This document shows positions 13,939 through 22,296 of a stretch of 35,447 nucleotides of DNA, in pieces. The first letter of the stretch is position 1; each line of letters opens with the position of its first letter. Source of the stretch: an uncultured Alphaproteobacteria bacterium (GTDB taxonomy: Bacteria > Pseudomonadota > Alphaproteobacteria > UBA9655); assembly GCA_937967795.1 (NCBI GenBank), contig CALBSK010000034.1, positions 1-35,447 on the forward strand, read 5' to 3'. Both the position numbers and the translations under genes were made by a program. Under the pieces are notes generated by a model, which worked only from the letters and a program-made list of their open reading frames with translations, searched no databases and had not been told where the DNA came from.

Positions 13939-14831
13939 AATTCTCCCAACTTATCCACAATCATGGCTGTAAACAATAGAAAGAGATAGACAATGGAATA
14001 GAAAAAAAGCCGCATGCCCTCTTTGGGATTTCGGGAAAACTTAACCCTTATTCCAAATGCGACAAAGAGAAGGCCCAAGATCAAAGCGAGAGTTCCATAA
14101 ATAAAACCTAATTCTCCCTCATAGACAGGGAAAAGAGTCAAAAGAACGAGAGCGAAGATATAAAAAAGAATATGGTTTTTGGTTGTCTCTATTCCAGAGA
14201 CAACGGGCAACATGGGAACTTTTGCTTTGGCATAATCGTCTTGCCGAAAAAGCGCTAATGCCCAAAAATGGGCAGGCGTCCACAGAAAAATAATTCCACA
14301 TAAAACCCAAGGAAGAAGAGAGGTTTCATTCATCACAGCAGCCCACCCAATGACAGGCGGTAACGCTCCCGCTGCCCCTCCAATCACAATGTTTTGAGGG
14401 GTAATTCTTTTCAATCCCATTGTATAAACAAAGACATAAAAAAGAATCGCCAATGCGAGATAAAAAGCGGCCCAAAAATTAACGAGAGTATACATTACCA
14501 GAACAGACCCTATGGCTAAGGCTAAACCAAAACCCAGCGCTTCACCGGGGCGAACCTTTCCTTGGGGAAGAGGGCGATCTTTCGTTCGCTCCATAATGGC
14601 ATCAATATCCCGCTCATACCACATGTTCAGAGCTCCAGCTGCGCCACTTCCCACAGCAATACAAAGGATGGCTGCGAAGGCAATAATCGGATGGATGGGC
14701 CCCGGCGCCAACAAAAGCCCCACAATGCCTGTAAAAACCACCAAGAACATGACACGAGGTTTCAGAAGGTGCCAATAGTCTTCCGCCGTGGCTGAAGAGT
14801 GGTTAGATGAATAGGTGAGCGCAGTTGTCAT
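13935..14831 (-). CDS. ctaB: Protoheme IX farnesyltransferase (haem O synthase)
   Basis: Adds the farnesyl group to haem b to make haem O, the precursor of haem A for the aa3 oxidase. The 298-residue polytopic protein has the UbiA-family Asp motifs: NMWYERDIDAIMERTKDRPL (first Asp-rich loop) and the second loop around FRQDDYAKAKVPMLP. About nine hydrophobic segments. Only five bases separate it from coxA, and its stop overlaps the start of the 29-residue ORF. Start ATG 14831. Confidence 0.95.
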   Translation of the reverse strand: MTTALTYSSNHSSATAEDYWHLLKPRVMFLVVFTGIVGLLLAPGPIHPIIAFAAILCIAVGSGAAGALNMWYERDIDAIMERTKDRPLPQGKVRPGEALGFGLALAIGSVLVMYTLVNFWAAFYLALAILFYVFVYTMGLKRITPQNIVIGGAAGALPPVIGWAAVMNETSLLPWVLCGIIFLWTPAHFWALALFRQDDYAKAKVPMLPVVSGIETTKNHILFYIFALVLLTLFPVYEGELGFIYGTLALILGLLFVAFGIRVKFSRNPKEGMRLFFYSIVYLFLLFTAMIVDKLGEL

Positions 14832-14836
14832 AACCT

Positions 14837-16432
14837 CTACTTAATCTGGGGCTGGGTTTCAAAGGTATGAAAAGGAGGTGGAGAAGGTAACGTCCACTCA
14901 AGGGTTGTTGCCCCCGGTCCCCAAGGATTATCGGGTGCCTTTTTCCCCCATTTGAATCCATAAAAAACGATATAGAAAAAATAGAGACCCGCTGAAAAAG
15001 TGAGAATGGATCCTATGGAAGAGATATAGTTCCACCCCGCGTAAGCATCTGGATAATCAGGAATTCGACGGGGCATGCCGGCAAGTCCTAAGAAATGCAT
15101 AGGAAAGAAAATCATATTCACACCGACAAAAGTCAACCAAAAGTGAATATTTCCCATCCAGTCAGGAATCATTTTTCCTGTCATTTTAGGAAACCAATAA
15201 TAAAAGCCTGCAAAGATTCCAAAAAGGGCGCCCATCGAGAGAACATAATGAAAGTGCCCCACAACGAAATAAGTATCATGCAGAGAAATATCGATCCCTC
15301 CATTTGCGAGTGTTACTCCTGTTACGCCGCCAATGACGAACAAAATAATAAACCCCATCGCATAAAGCATAGGTGTTTCAAAGGTCAAAGATCCGCCCCA
15401 CATGGTGGCAATCCAGCTAAATATTTTAATGCCCGTTGGCACGGCGATAATAAGTGTTGCGGCCGTGAAATAAGCATTGGTATTGACATCTAGCCCCACC
15501 GTAAACATATGGTGTGCCCATACAACAAACCCAATCACACCGATGGATACCATGGCGTACGCCATCCCCAAATACCCAAAAACCGCCTTACGCGCAAAAG
15601 TAGAGACCACTTGACTGATAATTCCAAAGGCCGGCAAAATCATAATGTACACTTCTGGATGACCAAAAAACCAAAAGAGATGTTGAAAAAGAAGAGGGTC
15701 CCCTCCCCCAGCGGGCTCAAAAAAAGTTGTCCCAAATCCTCGGTCCGTTAAGAGCATGGTAATCGCCCCCGCCAAAACAGGGACCGCCAAAAGAAGCAAA
15801 AAAGCCGTCACCAGAATTCCCCATACAAAAAGGGGAACTTTGTGCATGGTCATCCCCGGCGCTCGCATATTCAAAATCGTTGTGATAAAGTTGATTGCGC
15901 CTAAGATAGAAGAGGCTCCCGCAAGATGAAGGCTTAATAGCATAAAATCTACGGCCGCATCGGGATGACCCATGCTGCTCAAGGGAGGATAAAAGGTCCA
16001 TCCTGTGCCGGCCCCTGATCCTACCACAATTGATAATGTTAAAAGAATCAGGGAGGGAACGAGAAGCCAAAAACTAATATTATTCAAACGCGGGAAAGCC
16101 ATGTCGGGGGCCCCAATCATTAGGGGCACAAACCAGTTTCCAAAGCCTCCAATAAGGACAGGCATGACGAAGAAGAAAATCATCAAAAGCCCATGGGCTG
16201 TGATCACCACATTGTAAATTTGAAATTCATGTCCCGCAAGCAAAGTTCCATGAGGATGGGCCAGTTGAAGGCGAATGAGAAGGGAAAGAGTGGCTCCAAA
16301 AAGGGCGCCAAAGGCTCCAAAAATAATATACATGGTCCCAATGTCTTTATGATTGGTAGACAACACCCATCGACGCCATCCAATGGGATGGTGGTCTTCA
16401 TGAATATGGTCAACCGTTGATGCGTATGACAT
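14837..16432 (-). CDS. coxA: Cytochrome c oxidase subunit I (aa3 type)
   Basis: Catalytic subunit with haem a, haem a3 and CuB. The 531-residue protein has the expected landmarks: low-spin haem His in VITAHGLLMIFF, FVPLMIGAPDMAFPRLNN, the Tyr-His cross-link motif GHPEVYIMILPAFGI, the CuB His pair in VVWAHHMFTVGLD, K-channel TLIIAVPTGIKIFSW, and HDTYFVVGHFHYVLSMGA with the haem ligands. Twelve membrane helices. It lies seven bases after coxB and five before ctaB. The A1-type D- and K-channel residues are present by eye, indicating a proton-pumping oxidase. Confidence 0.97.
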   Translation of the reverse strand: MSYASTVDHIHEDHHPIGWRRWVLSTNHKDIGTMYIIFGAFGALFGATLSLLIRLQLAHPHGTLLAGHEFQIYNVVITAHGLLMIFFFVMPVLIGGFGNWFVPLMIGAPDMAFPRLNNISFWLLVPSLILLTLSIVVGSGAGTGWTFYPPLSSMGHPDAAVDFMLLSLHLAGASSILGAINFITTILNMRAPGMTMHKVPLFVWGILVTAFLLLLAVPVLAGAITMLLTDRGFGTTFFEPAGGGDPLLFQHLFWFFGHPEVYIMILPAFGIISQVVSTFARKAVFGYLGMAYAMVSIGVIGFVVWAHHMFTVGLDVNTNAYFTAATLIIAVPTGIKIFSWIATMWGGSLTFETPMLYAMGFIILFVIGGVTGVTLANGGIDISLHDTYFVVGHFHYVLSMGALFGIFAGFYYWFPKMTGKMIPDWMGNIHFWLTFVGVNMIFFPMHFLGLAGMPRRIPDYPDAYAGWNYISSIGSILTFSAGLYFFYIVFYGFKWGKKAPDNPWGPGATTLEWTLPSPPPFHTFETQPQIK

Positions 16433-16439
16433 GAATTTT

Positions 16440-17354
16440 TTATCCCCCCCTCGGCGTTTTTTTCAAAACAAGCCACTGTTCAAATTGGGCTTTTGGTACA
16501 GCTTCCACGACAATTGGCATAAAGGCATGCTTGACCCCACAGAGTTCCGAACATTGACCGTAATAAATTCCTTCTTTTTTCACATTAAACCAAGTTTCAT
16601 TCAACCGTCCTGGTACACTATCGCGTTTAACGCCAAAAGCAGGAACAGCCCAACTATGAACCACATCGGACGAGGTTGTAATAATCCGAACATTCGTATT
16701 CGTTGGAACAACCACCCGATTGTCCACCTCAAATAAACGTAGCTGATCGGGCTGTAACTGATCTTCTGAAATCATATTACTATCAAATCGAATATGGTGA
16801 TCAGGGTATTCATAGGTCCAATACCACTGGTTACCGATGGCTTTAATTGTAAGATCGGCTTTGGGCGTCACATCCATCATGTATAAGATCTTAAAGGAGG
16901 GAAACGCGATATAAACAAGAATCAGAACGGGAATGGTCGTCCAAATGATTTCAAGTAAAGTATGATGGGCCGTCTTTGAGGGAAGCTTATTTTTTGAGGC
17001 CCGAAACCGCACAATGACAAAAATAAGAAGGCCTGCTACAAGGGAAACAATGATCCCTTCAATGACAAGCAATGTTGCATGAAAATCATAAAGATGTTCC
17101 ATCACAGGAGTAACAGGATCCTGATAATACATTTGCCAAGGACGAGGTTTATCCGCCCGGCTCATGAAAGGGATGAAAACGATAAGGCCGCTTAGTCCAT
17201 ATAAGATAAGATTGTTTCTGGATTGCTTCGCTAGGCTCGCAATGACGAGAATCACCGTCATTACACGGCCTCGCCTCAAGTTACACCCAGGCGAAAGCAA
17301 CCGCGGCAATCCAGTTTTTTGAATTCCTTGAAACTCTCGCATAGATGTCCTCAT
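16440..17354 (-). CDS. coxB: Cytochrome c oxidase subunit II with a repeat-derived leader segment
   Basis: Carries the CuA centre that takes electrons from cytochrome c. In the 304-residue form a mature-like region begins at DKPRPWQMYY (about residue 68), two membrane helices follow (LLVIEGIIVSLVAGLLIFVI and EIIWTTIPVLILVYIAF), and the CuA motif CSELCGVKHAFMPIV closes the domain, with the usual aromatic stretch GNQWYWTYEYPDHH. The leader is abnormal: residues about 14-46, including VIASLAKQSRN, are encoded by a 97-base palindromic repeat (17218-17314). The hydrophobic LILYGLSGLIVFIPF after it looks like the original signal helix. ATG 17354 has AGGA five bases upstream; ATG 17342 is an equally placed alternative. 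Confidence 0.92.
   Translation of the reverse strand: MRTSMREFQGIQKTGLPRLLSPGCNLRRGRVMTVILVIASLAKQSRNNLILYGLSGLIVFIPFMSRADKPRPWQMYYQDPVTPVMEHLYDFHATLLVIEGIIVSLVAGLLIFVIVRFRASKNKLPSKTAHHTLLEIIWTTIPVLILVYIAFPSFKILYMMDVTPKADLTIKAIGNQWYWTYEYPDHHIRFDSNMISEDQLQPDQLRLFEVDNRVVVPTNTNVRIITTSSDVVHSWAVPAFGVKRDSVPGRLNETWFNVKKEGIYYGQCSELCGVKHAFMPIVVEAVPKAQFEQWLVLKKTPRGG
17218..17314. repeat. Palindromic repeat inside the coxB reading frame
   Basis: Bounded by CTGGATTGC (17218-17226) and GCAATCCAG (17306-17314), with a central inverted pair GCAATGACG / CGTCATT around 17239-17262. It is two head-to-head units of the 'GATTGCTTCG...GCAATGACG' repeat type common in Rickettsiales and Holosporales genomes. It is read through in frame as part of coxB. 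Confidence 0.8.
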
Positions 17355-17390
17355 TATTTTCCTAACATAATACGCAAAGACTTCCCCTTT

Positions 17391-17407
17391 TCTCAAGGGC
17401 CTTGAGA
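17391..17407. promoter_or_regulatory. Perfect 17-base dyad upstream of coxB
   Basis: TCTCAAGG and CCTTGAGA flank a single central G, 37 bases upstream of the coxB start and within the divergent region shared with the hydrolase-like gene. Possible operator for the cox operon; no regulator is identified. Confidence 0.35.
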
Positions 17408-17501
17408 GAGGAGGAGGCCATTTTCTTATATTGACCTCTTATCCCTCACAGACCTATTCGAGTATTCTCCCCACCGGAAACTCGCGATTTTATGACAATC
17501 T

Positions 17502-17525
17502 TCTGTTTTTAAATATAAAAACAGA
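17502..17525. promoter_or_regulatory. Inverted repeat in the coxB/hydrolase divergent region
   Basis: TCTGTTTTTA and TAAAAACAGA form a 10-base inverted repeat around AATA, some 90 bases before the hydrolase-like ATG. Could be an operator or an A+T-rich promoter element. Confidence 0.3.
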
Positions 17526-17612
17526 GTCCTTATTCAGCTTCAGGTGGGGGTCAGTCTTTATAAAATTTTAAGAAATGTGAGTTATCCTCTTCTACAACCA
17601 AGAGAGGTAAGA

Positions 17613-19199
17613 ATGCAAAATTGGAAGTCTAAAATGCTCACGTCTGCTTTAGCAAATTTGCTCGTTCTCGCATCACCAGCAAGTTCGAGCCGTGGTGATT
17701 TTCGTATTTTATATAATGGCCAATCGGTGGATGATCTTGTTATTGAATTTATGGAAGAATTTCAGATTCCTGGCCTTTCCGTTGCTATTGTGCAAGCCCC
17801 CTATATCACCAGACTGACAAGCTATGGATTCTCGAATATAAAAACAAAGCAGCTTGTGGCAGGGCACACCCTCTTTAATATTGGACAGATGACAAATGCC
17901 TTTACAGCAATCGGTATTATGCAACTTATTGAAGACAAAAAATTAAAACTTGAGGATGCCATCAGCCAATATATTTCTCATACTCCCAAAACGTGGGATA
18001 AGATTGTCGTTAAAGATTTATTGCTTCATACATCGGGAATCTTGGATTACACACTCCAAAAAGATTTCAGTTTTTCTAAAGACTATCAGCCCGAACAAAT
18101 TGTGAATTTGGTGGCTCATTTACCGTTAGAATTTTCTGCAGGGACCCAAGTCAAATATAGTCGAACCAATCCTTATTTATTGGGCATCATCATCGAAAAA
18201 GTAAGTGGAATGAAATATGAAGACTATATTACTCAAAAGCAAATAGAGCCTCTTCATTTGCAGCATACTTACTTTGTCTCAAACCTTAAAAGCGCTCCCA
18301 ATGAAGTTAAGGACCGTGCCACCTTTTCAAAACATTCGGAATTTGTTCATAACGCCCAATATATAACCCCGACCGAGGTCGCCACAGGATACATTCAAAA
18401 GGAAAAAGAATGGGTAGAAGCTCCAGAAATGAGCTGGGGAGCTACATTTGCTAGCAGCGGTATGTTTGCCTCTGCTGAAGATATCAGTAAATGGGATATC
18501 GGACTCGCCGGAGATATTTTGATTAAAGATCCTAAAAGCCGGGAACTTCTCTACAGTCCTATAAAACTCAAGGATGGAACAGTTGTTCCTGGGAGCGTCG
18601 GCTGGTATTTCCCGGGACGACCTGGTCTCATGCAAATTGAGGGAAATAACGACGGTTATTCTGCTTTCCTAAGCCGGTTCACAGCACCTAGTGATCTTGT
18701 CTGCGTAACTCTTCTGGCCAATAAAGATAACATTCCAGGATTGGATATTTTAGCCCGGAAAATAGCAGGCGCTTATGATGCGAAATTAGCGGCCCCTCAG
18801 GGAGCCTCCTGGTCCGTTACACTGCAAAGTCCTTATTCTGTCGATAAAACCATCAAACGGATTATAGAAAATGTGAAAGTCCATGGAGGAACTATATTTT
18901 CCCATATAAATCATAGTGAAGAAGCCAAAAAGGTTGGTTTGAAATTGAGCCCTACTCAAGTCATTTCTTTGGGAAATCCCGCTGTGGGAACGAAACTTAT
19001 GGAAGCTCAAGGAGGCGTTGCTCTTGATCTTCCCTTACGTATTGCGTCGTGGCAGGATAGTTCTGGACAAGTGTGGCTAAGTTTTACTGATCCAAGGACA
19101 CTAGGGCAAGCTTATCATGTAGAAATAGAGCCTACCCTTTTAACCAAGATGTATGTTAACTTATTAAATACCTGCCAAAAAGCAGTTGGTTTTGATTAA
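17613..19199 (+). CDS. Exported beta-lactamase-fold protein with altered active site, fused to DUF302
   Basis: A 528-residue protein in three parts. Residues 1-25 are a signal peptide (MQNWKSKMLTSALANLLVLA...). Residues about 38-385 follow the class C beta-lactamase/serine hydrolase (S12) pattern: IPGLSVAIVQ, LFNIGQMTNAFTAIGIMQLI, KDLLLHTSGI, FSAGTQVKYSRTNPYLLG and SSGMFASAEDISKW. The catalytic motifs are lost: SxxK is Gln92-Met-Thr-Asn95, YxN is Tyr182-Ser-Arg184, and the HxG-type motif reads IEGNNDGY (342-349). Residues about 408-505 look like a DUF302 domain: VGLKLSPTQVISLGNPAVGT and VALDLPLRIASW. ATG 17613 is preferred over GTG 17544 because AGAGAGG precedes it and the signal peptide starts there. 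trmB follows after 21 bases. Confidence 0.8.
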   Translation: MQNWKSKMLTSALANLLVLASPASSSRGDFRILYNGQSVDDLVIEFMEEFQIPGLSVAIVQAPYITRLTSYGFSNIKTKQLVAGHTLFNIGQMTNAFTAIGIMQLIEDKKLKLEDAISQYISHTPKTWDKIVVKDLLLHTSGILDYTLQKDFSFSKDYQPEQIVNLVAHLPLEFSAGTQVKYSRTNPYLLGIIIEKVSGMKYEDYITQKQIEPLHLQHTYFVSNLKSAPNEVKDRATFSKHSEFVHNAQYITPTEVATGYIQKEKEWVEAPEMSWGATFASSGMFASAEDISKWDIGLAGDILIKDPKSRELLYSPIKLKDGTVVPGSVGWYFPGRPGLMQIEGNNDGYSAFLSRFTAPSDLVCVTLLANKDNIPGLDILARKIAGAYDAKLAAPQGASWSVTLQSPYSVDKTIKRIIENVKVHGGTIFSHINHSEEAKKVGLKLSPTQVISLGNPAVGTKLMEAQGGVALDLPLRIASWQDSSGQVWLSFTDPRTLGQAYHVEIEPTLLTKMYVNLLNTCQKAVGFD

Positions 19200-19220
19200 G
19201 ATAATTTAAATACATGAGTG

Positions 19221-19907
19221 ATGGATTATAAATTAACCCCTTCCTTTGGTCGACGTAAAGCACGCAAGTTAAGAGAAACTTCTCAAAAGATATATACAGA
19301 ACTGCTCCCACGTTTAAAAATTGATCCCCAAAAAAAGTGTTTTGGGTTTAGTTCTCCCCATATATGGCTTGAAATTGGTTTTGGGGGAGGAGAACATATG
19401 CTGGAACGGCTTTCTCAAAATCCCTCTGTTGCTATAATAGGATGTGAACCTTTTATGAATGGAGTCGCCAAATTCTTAGGACAACTTTTGCCACAAGATT
19501 ATCCTCGCGTCAAAATTTGGCATGATGATGTTCGTTATTTGCTTAATTTGATCTCACCCTCCTCTTTCGAACGAGTGTTTATCTTATTTCCCGATCCCTG
19601 GCCTAAAAAGCGTCATCATCGCCGCCGTCTGATCACGAATGAATTTATAAATAAATTATTGCCGACTCTTAGAGAAAAGGCTTTTTTGCATATTGCAAGC
19701 GATGACCCCTCTTATGTGGAACAAATTCAAAATGTTCTCTATCCTCATCCTGATCTTATTCTTTGCACAGGCCCTGTTTCACCAGATCCCTTAAGTTGGG
19801 GAGGACGCCCCGTAGACTGGCCTTCTACACGCTATGAGAGCAAAGCGATGACGGCTGGGAAAAAATGTGCTTATATGTTGTTTCAGAAAAAGGAGAATTC
19901 TACATGA
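19221..19907 (+). CDS. trmB: tRNA (guanine-N7-)-methyltransferase
   Basis: Methylates G46 of tRNA using S-adenosylmethionine. The 228-residue protein has the SAM-binding IWLEIGFGGGEHMLERL, the acidic GCEPFMNGVAKFL segment, the signature LFPDPWPKKRHHRRRLI and a C-terminal STRYESKAMTAGK. ATG 19221 or GTG 19218 may be the start; neither has a strong ribosome binding site, so coupling to the upstream gene is possible. Its stop region overlaps the MFS transporter start by four bases (ATGA). Confidence 0.93.
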   Translation: MDYKLTPSFGRRKARKLRETSQKIYTELLPRLKIDPQKKCFGFSSPHIWLEIGFGGGEHMLERLSQNPSVAIIGCEPFMNGVAKFLGQLLPQDYPRVKIWHDDVRYLLNLISPSSFERVFILFPDPWPKKRHHRRRLITNEFINKLLPTLREKAFLHIASDDPSYVEQIQNVLYPHPDLILCTGPVSPDPLSWGGRPVDWPSTRYESKAMTAGKKCAYMLFQKKENST

Positions 19908-21130
19908 AACTTCTTGTTTTACGAGCACTCATGGTAGGAAATGCCCTCGAATGCTATGATTTTTTGCTGTATAGCTTGTTTGTTTCTATTCTTTCTCCGC
20001 TTTTTTTTCCTTCTTCCGATCCTTTGACGGCTCTTATGATGGGCTTTAGCGTTTTTGCTGTGGGATATGCAGCGCGGCCTATTGGCGCTCTTATTTTTGG
20101 CCATTGGGGAGATAAATATGGGCGTAAACAAGCCCTTTTTGGAACCCTTCTTTTGATGGCTTTTTCAACGATTGGTATTGGACTTCTTCCCGTTTATGAA
20201 AAAATTGGAATTCTGGCTCCCTTATTTTTAGTCCTTTTTCGTTTTCTTCAAGGGTTATCCGCTGGAGGAGAAACATCGGGAGCTGCTGTCTTCGGTCTCG
20301 AACAAACAATTAAAGCGAAACGTGGACTCGCAGGCGCCCTCATTCGATCATCCACAGCCATCGGTTCAATTTCAGCAATCCTTATGGGCCTTTTTTTTAC
20401 AAATGAGTTCATGCCAGAATGGACATGGCGTATTCCCTTTTGTTTAGGAGGGTTCATTGCCTTTGCGGGACTTTATTTACGTCGCTCTTTAAACGAAACG
20501 ATGGTTGTTAAACCCATCAGACTTCCCCTTCTTGATGTGATTCAAAACCATCCCTTATCCTTCCTTAAAACTGTGGGAGTAGGCGGCTTTGTCCATGTTC
20601 CCTTTTATGTTATTGCGGGTTATATGAATCCAACGTTACATGCGAAAGGCGTGATAAGCAGTTTTGAACTCATGCTCATAAATATGTGTGTCATCTTAAC
20701 TATTCTTGTGTTTCTTCCTATCATGGGATTCTATTCGGATAAGGTTGGCCAACGACGTATGATGGTGTGGGGAGCTATAGGATTGATGGCTCTTTCTCTT
20801 CCCCTGTTTATGGTTTACACGAAAGGGAGCCTGCTGCTGATTCTTTTGGCTCAAATGAGCTTTATCATGGTGACCGAATCTTTTGAGGCCCCTTCAACAG
20901 CTTATCTCTATACTCTTTTCCCAGCTGAGTGTCGTTATTCAGGCGTGGCTTTTGGGACGTGTATCGGGACAGCTCTTTTCGGAGGAACGACCCCTCTCAT
21001 TTGCACCCACCTTGCAACTCTTATTGACCCCCTTTTAGGACCCAGCCTTTATGTAACAGGAACAGCCCTTATAGGTCTTTTAGCTGTAAGGTTTTCCTTA
21101 AAAAAAGAAAGCATTTTCGCTTCATCTTAG
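19904..21130 (+). CDS. MFS transporter, metabolite:proton symporter (MHS) type
   Basis: A 408-residue inner-membrane protein with about 12 hydrophobic helices. The N-terminus (MVGNALECYDFLLYSLF) and GYAARPIGALIFGHWGDKYG followed by RKQALF match the metabolite:H+ symporter subfamily that includes ProP- and ShiA-like carriers; FRFLQGLSAGGETSGAAVF is the helix-4 motif. Substrate cannot be read from sequence; organic acids or osmolytes are typical. The ATG at 19904 has AAGGAGAA eight bases upstream and overlaps the trmB stop; a start further upstream would only read trmB in another frame. It converges on the MotA/TolQ-type gene with ten bases between stops. Confidence 0.88.
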   Translation: MKLLVLRALMVGNALECYDFLLYSLFVSILSPLFFPSSDPLTALMMGFSVFAVGYAARPIGALIFGHWGDKYGRKQALFGTLLLMAFSTIGIGLLPVYEKIGILAPLFLVLFRFLQGLSAGGETSGAAVFGLEQTIKAKRGLAGALIRSSTAIGSISAILMGLFFTNEFMPEWTWRIPFCLGGFIAFAGLYLRRSLNETMVVKPIRLPLLDVIQNHPLSFLKTVGVGGFVHVPFYVIAGYMNPTLHAKGVISSFELMLINMCVILTILVFLPIMGFYSDKVGQRRMMVWGAIGLMALSLPLFMVYTKGSLLLILLAQMSFIMVTESFEAPSTAYLYTLFPAECRYSGVAFGTCIGTALFGGTTPLICTHLATLIDPLLGPSLYVTGTALIGLLAVRFSLKKESIFASS

Positions 21131-21140
21131 CGTAGCTCCC

Positions 21141-22253
21141 CTACCCCACGAGACGCTGGTGTTCTGAAACACTTGCAATGGTGTGGGCAATCAGACGCAT
21201 TTCATCCCGAAGTTTCTTCAGAAATTCTTCTCGATCTTGCCGTTGATTTTGGAGGGAAAGAGAGAGAGCTCGCTCCATATTTTGAAGAGATTTTCGGCTT
21301 TCATCATCAAGTCCAGAATTAAGCTGGGATAAATTGTTTTGGAGGTTAATGTGACCTTCTGCGATTTTGACCATTAAATTCTGATGGGTCTTATTCTGTT
21401 CAGCCATCAGGGTCAAGGAAGAAATCAGTTTGTCTAATAAAAGAGTCGCATGTCGCTCATTTTTTTCACCTTTCTCCAGCACGTGAGTGAGAGCATCAAT
21501 AGATTCAATATTGCGTGTCAAAAGAGCGTGCAGAAAGTTGAGAGGAGAAGACGAAAGAGACGCGTTCTTATCACGAATATAAGAACGCGCTGTCAAATAA
21601 AGTTCGGTTTCATTTAAAAATCGGCCATAAGCATGCCCCACCTGAAGTTCTAAAAAGCCAATCAAAAGAGACCCTCCGAGTCCAAAAAGAGAAGAGCTAA
21701 AGGCTGTACCCATTCCTGCTAAGGGACTGTGAAGACTTTCTTTTAATATATTGAAAAAATTGGCAGAACTTTCTGTATCTACTGGCATGTTTTGAACAAG
21801 CTGCGCAATAGAGGTGATCGTTTGAGAAAGGCCCCAAAAGGTTCCCAATAGACCTAAAAACACCAAAAGACCAATAAGATAACGAGGGAAAATACGTTCA
21901 TTTTCAAGTCGATCAGCAAGAGAATCAGCTAAACCTTTGCTAAGAAAGGGGTCTAAAACAGGTTGTTCCTTAGAAATAAAGGAAAGAATGGGGGCCAAAA
22001 AGTAACCTTGCGGGAGAGATGAAAAACTCCATTGTCCCTGTTTTAAATCTTCCAGAACGTCACTGTCTCTTCTTAAACGAAAAAGTTGATAAAAAGCATA
22101 CGCAATGCCGCCGAAAGTTAAAATTATAATTAAAGCATTGAGTCGTGGGTTACTTATAAAAATCGACCAAATGGCCGGTCCAAAGAAAAGTCCTCCTCCT
22201 GCAATTCCCATCATACTAAGGCTCATTCGAAGAACATAAGGCCGAAGTTTCAT
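21141..22253 (-). CDS. MotA/TolQ/ExbB-type proton channel family protein
   Basis: A 370-residue protein with two N-terminal membrane helices (about 8-55), a central pair typical of MotA/TolQ/ExbB (YLIGLLVFLGLLGTFWGLSQ and PLAGMGTAFSSSLFGLGGSL, about 125-200) and a long C-terminal helical, probably coiled-coil, part ending KKLRDEMRLIAHTIASVSEH. This layout matches an alphaproteobacterial family usually paired with an OmpA/MotB-like peptidoglycan-binding protein; no such partner is next to it here. ATG 22253 is preferred (AAGGGA upstream, and homologues start at M.RP.YLLRM); ATG 22271 adds six residues. It lies 43 bases after the secretin gene, likely cotranscribed. Confidence 0.8.
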   Translation of the reverse strand: MKLRPYVLRMSLSMMGIAGGGLFFGPAIWSIFISNPRLNALIIILTFGGIAYAFYQLFRLRRDSDVLEDLKQGQWSFSSLPQGYFLAPILSFISKEQPVLDPFLSKGLADSLADRLENERIFPRYLIGLLVFLGLLGTFWGLSQTITSIAQLVQNMPVDTESSANFFNILKESLHSPLAGMGTAFSSSLFGLGGSLLIGFLELQVGHAYGRFLNETELYLTARSYIRDKNASLSSSPLNFLHALLTRNIESIDALTHVLEKGEKNERHATLLLDKLISSLTLMAEQNKTHQNLMVKIAEGHINLQNNLSQLNSGLDDESRKSLQNMERALSLSLQNQRQDREEFLKKLRDEMRLIAHTIASVSEHQRLVG

Positions 22254-22296
22254 AGTCTTTTCCCTTCTCATTTTGCCCCCATCTTACAGCTTAAAC

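Noticed and set aside
15095..15751. Plus-strand frames of 80-132 codons opposite coxA
   Set aside because: Antisense shadows of a highly conserved gene.
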